This document shows positions 1-8,369 of a stretch of DNA of 41,927 nucleotides, piece after piece. The DNA comes from an uncultured Chlorobiaceae bacterium. Its GTDB lineage: Bacteria > Bacteroidota > Chlorobiia > Chlorobiales > Chlorobiaceae. Where the stretch lies: assembly GCA_903824295.1 (NCBI GenBank), contig CAIJWE010000079.1, positions 1 through 41,927 of the forward strand. Reading direction: 5' to 3'. The position numbers were made by a program, and so were the translations under genes. The stretch's first letter is position 1; every line of letters begins with the position of its first letter. Under the pieces are notes generated by a model. The model did no database searches. It was not told the origin of the DNA and was given only the letters and a program-made list of their open reading frames with translations.

Positions 1-1980
1 ACCTGGAGCTTCAACCTGAACGACCAGCTCGACCATGTGAGCGGAACGGGCGGCGACACGAGCACGACCCTGCAGAACGGCAGCGCTGGCACGATGGGCT
101 CCCTGAACTTCAGCTCCCTGGTGACGGTGACCGACAAAGATCAGGATCAGGTGATTCTGGGCAACCTCACCGGCGGCAGCAACCTCTTCACGGTCGCGAT
201 CCAGAACGACATCCCGATAGCGGTCAATGATTCAAATGATACCGTCAACTCCCTTACGCCAACGTTTTGGGTTGTCGAAGGCGGAGATATTACAAAGACC
301 TTCCTCTGGAATAGAACGGAGACGGTCATGAATTCAGACGGCTTGCCAAATCCTCTACATTATGGAATATCCGGTAATGTTCTGACCAATGACAAGCCGG
401 GTGCAGACGAATCGATCAAGGTTACCCAGATTACCTATCCATCCGAGACGCTGGGAGTAAGCCTTACCGTTGCGGTTACCACTGACCCTGCCGGAACGAC
501 GGTCGATACCTATTATGGTCAGTTGACCATCTACTCCGACGGTCGGTTCGAGTATATATCGGATCCCTTCGCCGAACATCCTTTGGGAAAGGACAAGGTG
601 CTCGACAGCTTTACCTACACGGTGGAAGATCATGACAAGGACACCTCGCAGGCAAGTTTTCAGGTTGTTGTTCAGGATACCGTGCTTACCCTTACTGCTC
701 CGGACGTCGTAACCATCGATGAAGCCAATTTGCCGGCAGGAAGTATTCCGAATCCTGCTCTCCAGACTAAGCCTGGCATTATACCAATTGTCAGGGGAAA
801 AGATAATCTTGCGGTGTCGTTTAATACGAACCGCATTGATCTTCCAAACACTTTTTTGAATAGTCAGGAACAGACTGAACATAATGAATACGCAGACGGT
901 CTTTCACCGACAGATGGAACGACATTCGGGCAGTTAACCTCTGGTGGTGAAGCAATCCATTACTACATAAGTTCTGTTAGAGACAAGATCATTGCCTATA
1001 CAGGAACGGATTTAGGTCTGCTGCCGCCGCCTGATGGTCAGATTGTGTTTATTGTGCAATTGTCATCGTATAATGATGCACCAATCAACCAGCTTCCCTA
1101 TACGGTTACCCTGAAAAAGCCGATCGACCATTCTTCCCTGATTCTTTATCAGGATCCTTTGACGGGAAGTGTTCTGAATCAGGTTGTCATGCAGTTTAGC
1201 GTCAAAGCAACAGAGCTGAATGATAATGATGTTATCACGACGATGATTACTGTCACGGTAATAGATGATGAGACATCCGGTTCACGGACTCTGCCTGGAG
1301 TTGTAACGCCGGAGGATAATGCCATCATCATATACGGCAAGAATGCTGATATCACATCCTTCAATACGACGGTTCCTGCGTATGGCATCTTGAATGGTCC
1401 ACAACATGGCACTGTGCAGGTCAATAATAATGGGACGCTGACCTACACTCCCGATCTCCACTACAGCGGTTTGGACAGCTTTGTTTTTACCCATATCGAT
1501 GAAGATGGAGTTACAACGACGGAAACAATCGTGCCGGTTACGGTAATTGCGGTATCGGATACACCGACAACCGGCAATGATACCCTGCTGTTTGACTCTG
1601 CTGTTTCTGCCAACTATATGGATATGCTTGATGGTACCGATACCCTGTTGTTCAAGAGCGGGGTGGGTCTTGATTTTACTTTGAAGAGTCTGGATACCGC
1701 AAATATCAAAAGTCTCGAAGTTATCGACTTGTCTGTTACCGGGGCAAATGGAATAACCAACCTTGATGCGGCTGATGTTTTTAGTATTACCGATTCACCC
1801 AGCCATAATCTGTACATTCTTGGGACAGTCGAGGACAGTGTTCAATTACAAAACGGTTTGGTTGTTGGTGGGTCAACTTCTGAAACTGTTAACGGAAACA
1901 ACTATACGATGACGCACTATACTGATGGAACTTCAACGGTTTATGTTCAGGCCGGTGTTTCTGTTACGCAATACCCATAA
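1..1980 (+). CDS. Large repeat adhesin, C-terminal part (type I secretion substrate), partial
   Basis: The reading frame is open from base 1 to the TAA at 1978-1980, so the gene starts outside the window and at least 659 residues are visible. The protein is Thr/Asp/Val/Gly-rich with beta-sandwich repeats. One VCBS/Ig-like unit (about bases 220-680) carries AVNDSNDTV, GNVLTNDKPGAD, LTIYSDGRFEYI and DSFTYTVEDHDKDTS. A second cadherin-like unit (about 1300-1560) carries PEDNAIIIYG, GTLTYTPDLHYSGLDSF and DEDGVTTTE. The last 140 residues (LKSLDTANIKSLEVIDLS, NLDAADVFSITDS, a YILG-VEDSVQL segment) resemble the C-terminal target region of type I-secreted adhesins. I see no RTX nonapeptides in the visible part. 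The TolC gene and the exporter genes follow on the same strand, which supports export by that system. The first ~200 bases are much more GC-rich than the rest. Role as a surface adhesin is inferred from the domain type. Confidence 0.85.
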   Translation, partial: TWSFNLNDQLDHVSGTGGDTSTTLQNGSAGTMGSLNFSSLVTVTDKDQDQVILGNLTGGSNLFTVAIQNDIPIAVNDSNDTVNSLTPTFWVVEGGDITKTFLWNRTETVMNSDGLPNPLHYGISGNVLTNDKPGADESIKVTQITYPSETLGVSLTVAVTTDPAGTTVDTYYGQLTIYSDGRFEYISDPFAEHPLGKDKVLDSFTYTVEDHDKDTSQASFQVVVQDTVLTLTAPDVVTIDEANLPAGSIPNPALQTKPGIIPIVRGKDNLAVSFNTNRIDLPNTFLNSQEQTEHNEYADGLSPTDGTTFGQLTSGGEAIHYYISSVRDKIIAYTGTDLGLLPPPDGQIVFIVQLSSYNDAPINQLPYTVTLKKPIDHSSLILYQDPLTGSVLNQVVMQFSVKATELNDNDVITTMITVTVIDDETSGSRTLPGVVTPEDNAIIIYGKNADITSFNTTVPAYGILNGPQHGTVQVNNNGTLTYTPDLHYSGLDSFVFTHIDEDGVTTTETIVPVTVIAVSDTPTTGNDTLLFDSAVSANYMDMLDGTDTLLFKSGVGLDFTLKSLDTANIKSLEVIDLSVTGANGITNLDAADVFSITDSPSHNLYILGTVEDSVQLQNGLVVGGSTSETVNGNNYTMTHYTDGTSTVYVQAGVSVTQYP

Positions 1981-2047
1981 TAAGGCAACTTGTCGTGCTG
2001 AGTGGTATATTATAATCAGGAAGAACAACTCAACAACATCTTTATCG

Positions 2048-3466
2048 ATGGTTACGAAACAGACAACAAACAGGGAACTGAAAGCTTTTGCTTTTGCGCT
2101 CATGCTGCTCTGCTTTGGGTCACCGCGAATAGTCGATGCGAAGTCGGTAACGGTGAGTGAAGCGGTTACCCAGGCACTCAATACCAACCCGGAAATCAAG
2201 GCAAGGTTTCATGCTTTCCGGGATGTCTATGAGGAGCAGCATGTAGCCTATGGTGGCTATTTGCCAAAGATTAATGCAAGTGCCGGTATCGGGCATCATT
2301 GGCTTCAATCGGAAAGCAGTGGTGAAAAACATTACTGGGGCCAGGGTGTACGCCTTGAGCTTTCCCAGATGCTTTTTGATGGATTCTACACCAAAAGCCA
2401 GGTTTGCCGTCTGAAATTTTCGGGACAGGCGCGATATTTTGAGTTTATGGATTCGATGGAAACGGTTGGTCTCGAAAGTTTCAGGGCCTATGTTGATGTG
2501 TTGCGCTATCGTGAAATGCTCAATCTTTCGAAGAGAAATTACGAGTACCATAAGGAGATTTACGCTCTGATCAGCAGCCGTGTTCGTGCCGGAGTTGCAG
2601 CAGGGGTGGATATGGAACAGATTGCGGCCCGTCTTGCGCTGGCACAGTCGAACTACCTTATTGAATTGAGCAACCAGCATGATGTGAGTGCCCGTTACCA
2701 GCGCTATGTAGGAGAGTTGCCTGAAAAAAATCTTGCTCCGGTGGTGTTGCCTGAAAAGGGTATACCGGCGACGGCAATTGAAGCGCTGAAGGAGGCTTAT
2801 CAGCACAATTCCGGATTTCTTGCCACCCTTTCTGATATCCGTGCAGCAAATTATGCGGTTGACGTCCAGAAATCGAAGTTCTATCCGCGTCTTGATTTCA
2901 AGGCATGGCATGACCGGTCTTGGAATCTGGATGGTATTGATGGCCGGCGGGATGAGAGTACGGCTGAGGTTGCCTTGACCTATAATATTCTCAATGGGGG
3001 ATCGGACAGGGCGGCGGTGCATCAGTACCGTGAAAAAATGTATCGTGCGATTGACTTGAAAGACAAGTCGGCGATTGAGTTGCGCCAGACCATATCCATA
3101 GCGCATAATGAGAAGCTTTTGATAGCCGAGCAGTTGAAGTATTTTGACCGCCACTACAAGAGTATGGAGCGGGTAAGAGAGTCCTATCACCAGCAGTTCA
3201 CCATTGGAAAACGGACGTTGCTTGATTTGCTCGATACGGAAAATGAATATTATCAGGCACGTCGTGCTTTTTATAACGGTTTCTTTGACCTGACGATTGC
3301 GAAGGCGAGGACGTTGGCGGCGATGGGTCAATTGCTGACGACGATGGGTGTGGTGCGCGGAGAGATGCCGAGCCTGCGGGATATTAATGTTCCAATGCCG
3401 CATCCAACGGAACGGGATTTGCCGCCATTGGTAGAGCCTGATCGTGAGACTCCTGATTTTTTTTGA
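2048..3466 (+). CDS. TolC-family type I secretion outer membrane protein
   Basis: A 472-residue outer-membrane channel protein of the TolC/AggA type, forming the exit duct of a type I secretion system. The reading frame is open back to 1925, but that would overlap the adhesin and place 41 unlikely residues in front. ATG 2048 instead begins directly before a good signal peptide (hydrophobic FAFALMLLCFG, probable cleavage after VDA). The mature part starts with VSEAVTQALNTNPEIKAR, the usual first helix of outer-membrane efflux proteins. It has the two-fold OEP layout, with a conserved second-half motif near QQFTIGKRTLLDLLDTENEYYQAR. Length is normal for the family. It lies 67 bp after the adhesin and 63 bp before the prolyl isomerase, in the order adhesin-TolC-PPIase-ABC-HlyD. 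No clear Shine-Dalgarno sequence is visible. Confidence 0.9.
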   Translation: MVTKQTTNRELKAFAFALMLLCFGSPRIVDAKSVTVSEAVTQALNTNPEIKARFHAFRDVYEEQHVAYGGYLPKINASAGIGHHWLQSESSGEKHYWGQGVRLELSQMLFDGFYTKSQVCRLKFSGQARYFEFMDSMETVGLESFRAYVDVLRYREMLNLSKRNYEYHKEIYALISSRVRAGVAAGVDMEQIAARLALAQSNYLIELSNQHDVSARYQRYVGELPEKNLAPVVLPEKGIPATAIEALKEAYQHNSGFLATLSDIRAANYAVDVQKSKFYPRLDFKAWHDRSWNLDGIDGRRDESTAEVALTYNILNGGSDRAAVHQYREKMYRAIDLKDKSAIELRQTISIAHNEKLLIAEQLKYFDRHYKSMERVRESYHQQFTIGKRTLLDLLDTENEYYQARRAFYNGFFDLTIAKARTLAAMGQLLTTMGVVRGEMPSLRDINVPMPHPTERDLPPLVEPDRETPDFF

Positions 3467-3529
3467 ATTGATCAAGGTATGAGCGTTGATGAAAAAGTTT
3501 TTTTGTAATTCCTTTTTGTACGGTCTGTT

Positions 3530-4243
3530 ATGTCTGTAGTTCTGACTGTAGGGAAGAGGGAGTTTGAAGGTGATGATCTGTTGGCGCTGCTTTCAGGACA
3601 TAATGTGTTGCCGCAACTGATGGAGGCTATTGTTGTTGACCGCTCGTTGCGTTCTCTTGGGTGCAGTGCCGCAGCGATTGCGGACTATTATGGTGCTGAG
3701 GTGGCGGCTGATGCGGATTTTCTGCAGAAAAAGAGGGCTCAATTGCGGCTTGAAGGGACGAGGGAGGAAGATCTTGATTTTTTTATCAGTCGTCCCGTTC
3801 TGCTTCAGCTTTTTAAGGAGCAGCGATTTGTGCCGCTGGTCGGGAGTGCTTTTCTGAAATTGAAGGCAGGCTTTGACAGTGTGGTTTTTTCCATGCTGCG
3901 CAACAAAAACCATGAATTGATCAGGGAGCTCTTTTTTCGTATTGAATCGGGAGAGGAGAGTTTTGATTCACTTGCTGCGCGTTATGCAGAGGGACGGGAG
4001 GCTGCGAGTGGTGGTCGCCTTGGCCCGATGGAGATGCAGCAGTTGCATCCTGCGTTGGCCGGATTTTTGTCGACGGCTCAAACGGGGGTGGTCAATCCGC
4101 CGGTGGTTATTGACGGTTTTGGAGTCATTACTTTGTTGCATGAAAAAAGAGCGGCAAGGCTTGATGATGCAATGAAACAGCATCTTGTTGATCAGCTCTT
4201 CCGCGAGTGGGTGAAGGGTGAGGTTCATGCATTTTTTTACTGA
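3530..4243 (+). CDS. Parvulin-like peptidylprolyl isomerase associated with the secretion locus
   Basis: A 237-residue protein whose C-terminal half (about residues 120-215) looks like a PpiC/SurA-type rotamase domain: ESFDSLAARYAEGREAASGG, then RLGPMEMQQLHPALAGF and a closing VIDGFGVITLLHEKRAARL. The N-terminal half is helical, as in SurA-like chaperones. There is no signal peptide or membrane segment, so it should be cytosolic, unlike SurA or PpiD. Placed between the TolC gene and the ABC exporter gene, it may keep the adhesin or the exporter domains in an export-competent fold; this is inference from context. Catalytic activity cannot be judged from sequence alone. ATG 3530 is chosen because it gives full length and follows TolC without overlap. 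Confidence 0.78.
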   Translation: MSVVLTVGKREFEGDDLLALLSGHNVLPQLMEAIVVDRSLRSLGCSAAAIADYYGAEVAADADFLQKKRAQLRLEGTREEDLDFFISRPVLLQLFKEQRFVPLVGSAFLKLKAGFDSVVFSMLRNKNHELIRELFFRIESGEESFDSLAARYAEGREAASGGRLGPMEMQQLHPALAGFLSTAQTGVVNPPVVIDGFGVITLLHEKRAARLDDAMKQHLVDQLFREWVKGEVHAFFY

Positions 4244-4305
4244 ACCAGGGTTTTGCCCTTTGCCGTCAGATTGGGTGAAGGGATTTATTTATAAGGAAGT
4301 TAACC

Positions 4306-7300
4306 ATGTCGAATACCGTCGATCCTGCTCGTGCCTCTCTTTGCCGCGTTATTGAGGGGATTCCCCTCTTTTCTGCCTTGCCGGCGGATAAAATCGGCAT
4401 GCTCGCTGATCTCTGTTCAATGGGAGTGTATACTATAGGGAAGCCGATTATCAGCAAGGGGATTCTGCCGGAATCGCTTTATCTGATCAGTTCGGGGGTG
4501 GTGCGATCGCTCTATCAGGAGGGTGGCACCGGGGCCGTGCAGACGTTGAGGCTTCTCGGGCCTGGAGAGCTGTTCGGCTGGGTTAGCCTGATGCGCCGTC
4601 AGCCAACGGAGATTGTTACGGCTTCTGAAGAGACTACCTGTCTTCAGATTCCTCTCTTGTCTCTGAGCAAGGTAATCAATGAGTTTCCGTTTCTTTATGA
4701 TCTGCTGCAGGGGAGAAGCGACCCTTCGGAAATTGCGGTCTTGCTCGAAAGCATCTACAGCAATGATCCGAAGCGAGGTGTGCGCATGGTCGAATCTGGT
4801 TTTTTGGGAATCAGGGAGCTTTCGCAGCATCTTTTTTCGTCGGCGGTGGTTGTTGATACCGGTTTCAGCAGGTCGATTCCCCCGAACAAGCTTCAGTGGT
4901 TTGTCAGCCGCAGCGATGATCCGGCATACCTGCCAGGCAGTGAGTATCGGCCTGCTTCGGCTGAAATACCAGGCTCACATGCATTTCGTCTTGTAGGGCT
5001 TGATTTGTCGTGCATCAAAACTGAGCCCTCTCAACCGCCGGAGAGGAGCCTGAAGGTTCCTCCACAGGAAGTTGGGTCGGTTGCTGTTACTGCTGTGCCG
5101 GAGCGGGAGAGGGGAGTGCATGAACGCGATCGGCAGAGGAGGGAGTTCAATTGTCAAACAGAAGAGGAGACGGGAAGCAGCGCGTCCAAAGGATTTCCTT
5201 TTTTCAGGGGGCGGGGTGCTGTTGAGGAGACGACGGCCTGTTTTCTTATGTTCGGCAAGTATATGAATGTTCCGGTTAAAAAAGATCTGATTCAGAGCAT
5301 TATAGGAAACCAGTATACCCGAAACGGTCAGATATCGCTGCAGGATTGCGGAGGTGTCGGGGTGGTGCTTGGTCTGAAAGCTCAGGTGGTGAGTTTTGGG
5401 CCTGAGGCTCTTCCGCGGCTGAAACTTCCGGCCCTTATCGCCTGGGACAAGAGTTTTGCCGTGCTTTACCGGGCTTCATCGAAGTCCGTGATGGTTGCAG
5501 TCCCCTCTTCATCCGGTATCAAAGAGCTTGGTGTCAAAGAGTTCTGGGAGAAATGGGATCATCCCGGGGAGGCGCTTGTGCTTGATGCGAGGGAGGATAC
5601 TCCTGAAAAAAAGTTTGGCTTTGACTGGTTTGCGCCCTCCATCAAAAAGTATCGTGCGGTGCTTGCCGAGGTGATGATCGCCTCATTTTTTACCCAGATC
5701 ATGACTCTGGTCAATCCACTGCTTTTCATGGTCATTATTGACCAGGTCATTGTCAAGAACAGTTACTCAACACTGCATGTGCTTGGTACCTTCATGCTCG
5801 CTATTGCCATTTTGCAGGCGGTGCTGAACAGCTTGAGAACCTATCTTTTTGTTGATACTACCAACCGCATTGATGTTGCTCTCGGGGCGGAGGTGATTGA
5901 TCATCTTTTGCGTTTGCCGTTGCGTTTTTTTGAGAAGAGGCCGGTGGGTGAGCTGAGTTCACGAATTGGTGAGCTTGAGCATATCCGTCAATTTTTAACG
6001 GGTACGGCTCTTGGTGTTGTGCTTGACGCGGTTTTTTCATTTGTCTATGTTGTTGTTTTGTTTGCATTCAGTTGGAAGCTTGCGGTGATGGCTCTCTCTA
6101 TTGTTCCTGTGATCGGGCTGATAACGTTTCTGTTATCGCCCGTGATCAGAAAGCAGTTGCGGGAAAAAGCTGTACGTCACAGTATGACGAATGCCTATCT
6201 GATTGAGGTGCTTTCAGGTATTCAGACGGTCAAGTCGCAGAATATTGAGCTGCGGGCGCGATGGAACTGGCAGGAGAAGTATGCCGCTTATGTGAAGGAG
6301 GGGTTCAAACCGGTTGTCTCTGGTACCATTGCCAATTCCGCGAACTCTTTTCTCAGTCAGGCTTCCGGGCTTATTGTGATCTGGGCTGGCGCTGCTCTTG
6401 TGCTGAGCAATGAGTTGACCCTTGGGCAGCTTATTGCATTTCGTATGATTGCCGGTTATATAACGAGTCCTGTGATGCGTCTTGCCCAACTCTGGCAGAA
6501 TTTTCAGGAAACCGGTATGTCGCTTGAGCGGCTTGCCGATATTGTCGATACCCCGCAGGAGGGTGGCAAGGATCAGTTGTCGCAGATTCCGCTTCCGCTC
6601 ATCAAGGGTGAAATTTCATGTGAAAATATCTCGTTCCGTTTCAGGGAGCGGGCGCCCATGGTGCTGAAAAATGTGTCGGTGAGCATACCTGCCGGTTCTT
6701 TTGTGGGAGTTGTGGGAGAGAGCGGATCGGGCAAGAGTACCTTTGCGAAACTTATCCAGAGGCTTTACCCGCTTGAAGAGGGGAGGATTTTTATTGATCA
6801 TTACGATATTGGCAAGGTTGAACTCAATTCGCTCAGAAGCCAGATTGGTATTGTGCCGCAGGATCCTATGCTTTTTAATGTTTCGGTCAAGGATAATATT
6901 GGCCTTACCAATCCTGAGGCGACGGATGCTGATATTATCAATGCGGCTCAAATAGCCCAGGCTCATGATTTTATTATGGCGTTGCCAACTGGGTACAATA
7001 CGTCGGTTGGCGAAAAGGGCTCGTCACTCTCAGGCGGTCAGCGGCAGCGGATTGCCATTGCGAGAACAATTCTGCAGAATCCGGGGCTTATCATTCTTGA
7101 TGAGGCGACCAGCGCGCTTGATGCGGATACGGAAAGCCGGTTAACGGCACAAATGATTACGGCATTCAAAGGCAAGACGGTCTTGTTTATTACGCACAGG
7201 CTTAATTCGGTGAAAGGGGCTTCCATGATACTTTGTTTCCATGACGGCTGCATTGATGAAATTGGTACCCATGATGATCTTATGGAGCGAAAAGGACGCT

Positions 7301-7362
7301 ATTATTCGCTCTTTCAGAAGCAGTCGTTTTCCATTCCGGTTATGGAGGGAGGCCTGTCATGA
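4306..7362 (+). CDS. Type I secretion ABC exporter with N-terminal cNMP-binding-like domain and degenerate C39-like domain
   Basis: A 1018-residue inner-membrane exporter fusing permease and ATPase. Residues ~15-130 form a cyclic-nucleotide-binding-like beta barrel (IPLFSALPADKI, GPGELFGWVSLM). Residues ~150-300 are a linker with a basic/Glu-rich stretch. Residues ~304-430 are a C39-peptidase-like fold. About 450-740 is the six-helix ABC membrane domain, and ~768-1010 the nucleotide-binding domain. Walker A is GESGSGKST (804-812, Lys810), the signature LSGGQ is at 908-912, Walker B ends in Asp932-Glu933, and the H-loop is His964, so the ATPase should be active. In the C39-like domain the catalytic Cys site reads ETTAC (Thr for Cys), the His site reads KSF (Ser for His) and the Asp site reads VP, so it cannot cleave a leader and probably only docks substrate, as in HlyB. 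The stop overlaps the HlyD start (ATGA). Confidence 0.92.
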   Translation: MSNTVDPARASLCRVIEGIPLFSALPADKIGMLADLCSMGVYTIGKPIISKGILPESLYLISSGVVRSLYQEGGTGAVQTLRLLGPGELFGWVSLMRRQPTEIVTASEETTCLQIPLLSLSKVINEFPFLYDLLQGRSDPSEIAVLLESIYSNDPKRGVRMVESGFLGIRELSQHLFSSAVVVDTGFSRSIPPNKLQWFVSRSDDPAYLPGSEYRPASAEIPGSHAFRLVGLDLSCIKTEPSQPPERSLKVPPQEVGSVAVTAVPERERGVHERDRQRREFNCQTEEETGSSASKGFPFFRGRGAVEETTACFLMFGKYMNVPVKKDLIQSIIGNQYTRNGQISLQDCGGVGVVLGLKAQVVSFGPEALPRLKLPALIAWDKSFAVLYRASSKSVMVAVPSSSGIKELGVKEFWEKWDHPGEALVLDAREDTPEKKFGFDWFAPSIKKYRAVLAEVMIASFFTQIMTLVNPLLFMVIIDQVIVKNSYSTLHVLGTFMLAIAILQAVLNSLRTYLFVDTTNRIDVALGAEVIDHLLRLPLRFFEKRPVGELSSRIGELEHIRQFLTGTALGVVLDAVFSFVYVVVLFAFSWKLAVMALSIVPVIGLITFLLSPVIRKQLREKAVRHSMTNAYLIEVLSGIQTVKSQNIELRARWNWQEKYAAYVKEGFKPVVSGTIANSANSFLSQASGLIVIWAGAALVLSNELTLGQLIAFRMIAGYITSPVMRLAQLWQNFQETGMSLERLADIVDTPQEGGKDQLSQIPLPLIKGEISCENISFRFRERAPMVLKNVSVSIPAGSFVGVVGESGSGKSTFAKLIQRLYPLEEGRIFIDHYDIGKVELNSLRSQIGIVPQDPMLFNVSVKDNIGLTNPEATDADIINAAQIAQAHDFIMALPTGYNTSVGEKGSSLSGGQRQRIAIARTILQNPGLIILDEATSALDADTESRLTAQMITAFKGKTVLFITHRLNSVKGASMILCFHDGCIDEIGTHDDLMERKGRYYSLFQKQSFSIPVMEGGLS

Positions 7363-8348
7363 AAAATCCATTTGCTGATGATTTGATTGGTCAGGGAGAG
7401 GTGTTCAGCCAGTCTCTGTTTGTGCCGAGGGCGATACTCTGGACTCTTGTGCTTGCTTTTTTTGGTTTTATTGTCTGGGCATCAGTTGCTGAAATAGATG
7501 TTTCGATTCCTGCGGCAGGAAAGCTTGAGCCGACTGGTGAGGTCAAGAAGGTGCAGGCGGCTATCGAGGGAGAGGTGAGTCTTTTGCGTGTTGAAGATGG
7601 GCAGCGGGTTAAAAAGGGAGAGGTGCTCCTTGAGATGGTCCCTGTTTTGTCGGTTGGTGAGGAGTCGAAACTCAAGTCGCTGGAGATCAATCTGGCCAAT
7701 GCACGCCAGCAGTATGCGACTGAGTCGGTACTGCTTGGAAAATTACGCTCTCTGCTCAGTACTGCTGCCGTTTCACAATTTGAGGTGGAACAGAAAAAAC
7801 TGGATGTGCTGAAGCTTCAGGCACAGATTGCTGACCTCTCGGAGCAGATTAACAAGCAGCGCTATATGACCGGTCAGGCCACAGGGTATGAGTCGATAAC
7901 GGCTCCGGTGAGCGGTACGGTGTTTGATCTTCAGGTAAAAAAGGGGACGATTGTCAGTTCCGGTCAGGTGATTCTTAAAGTTGTGCCTGATGATAATCTG
8001 ACAACCAAGGCTTTTATTTCAAATCAGGATATCGGTTTTGTTGTTGAGGGACTGCCGGTAGATGTGCGGCTTGATGCATTTCCTTCGGCCGAGTTTGGTG
8101 TTATCAAGGGGAAGGTGGTTCAGGTTGGTTCTGATGTGCTTGCGCCTGACGATATCATCAAATTCTATCATTTTCCGGTCAAGGTCGAGCTGGAACGCCA
8201 GTATCTGGAGGTTAATGGCCGAAAAATTTTTCTTCAGTCGGGTATGTCTGTGGGAATGAATATCAAGGTGAGGAAGCGCACCGTCATGAGTATTTTTACC
8301 GATCTCTTTACCCAGCAGGCCGATGCTATCAGCCATATCAGAAAATAG
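7359..8348 (+). CDS. HlyD-family membrane fusion protein (type I secretion adaptor)
   Basis: A 329-residue periplasmic adaptor that should link the upstream ABC exporter to the TolC-type channel. It has a short cytosolic N terminus, one membrane helix at about residues 25-45 (AILWTLVLAFFGFIVWASVA), the lipoyl/barrel-sandwich strand KVQAAIEGEVSLLRVEDGQ, a helical hairpin (~100-165), the second lipoyl half (ITAPVSGTVFDLQVKKGTIV) and a beta-barrel end. HlyD itself is about 478 residues, so the coiled-coil hairpin here is short. The ATG overlaps the exporter stop by four bases, implying translational coupling and a dedicated pair. The next gene starts 22 bases downstream, so the giant glycosyltransferase is probably on the same transcript. 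Confidence 0.92.
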   Translation: MKNPFADDLIGQGEVFSQSLFVPRAILWTLVLAFFGFIVWASVAEIDVSIPAAGKLEPTGEVKKVQAAIEGEVSLLRVEDGQRVKKGEVLLEMVPVLSVGEESKLKSLEINLANARQQYATESVLLGKLRSLLSTAAVSQFEVEQKKLDVLKLQAQIADLSEQINKQRYMTGQATGYESITAPVSGTVFDLQVKKGTIVSSGQVILKVVPDDNLTTKAFISNQDIGFVVEGLPVDVRLDAFPSAEFGVIKGKVVQVGSDVLAPDDIIKFYHFPVKVELERQYLEVNGRKIFLQSGMSVGMNIKVRKRTVMSIFTDLFTQQADAISHIRK

Positions 8349-8369
8349 CTCCCTATCCTGAATACCTCA

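Noticed and set aside
355-882. 175-residue minus-strand ORF antisense to the adhesin
   Set aside because: No domain features; the plus strand shows clear Ig-like repeat coding.
2120-3475. 451-residue minus-strand ORF antisense to the TolC gene
   Set aside because: Its sequence is rich in Arg/His/Ile with no domain or signal, and the plus frame is a clear TolC-family protein. It is a shadow frame.
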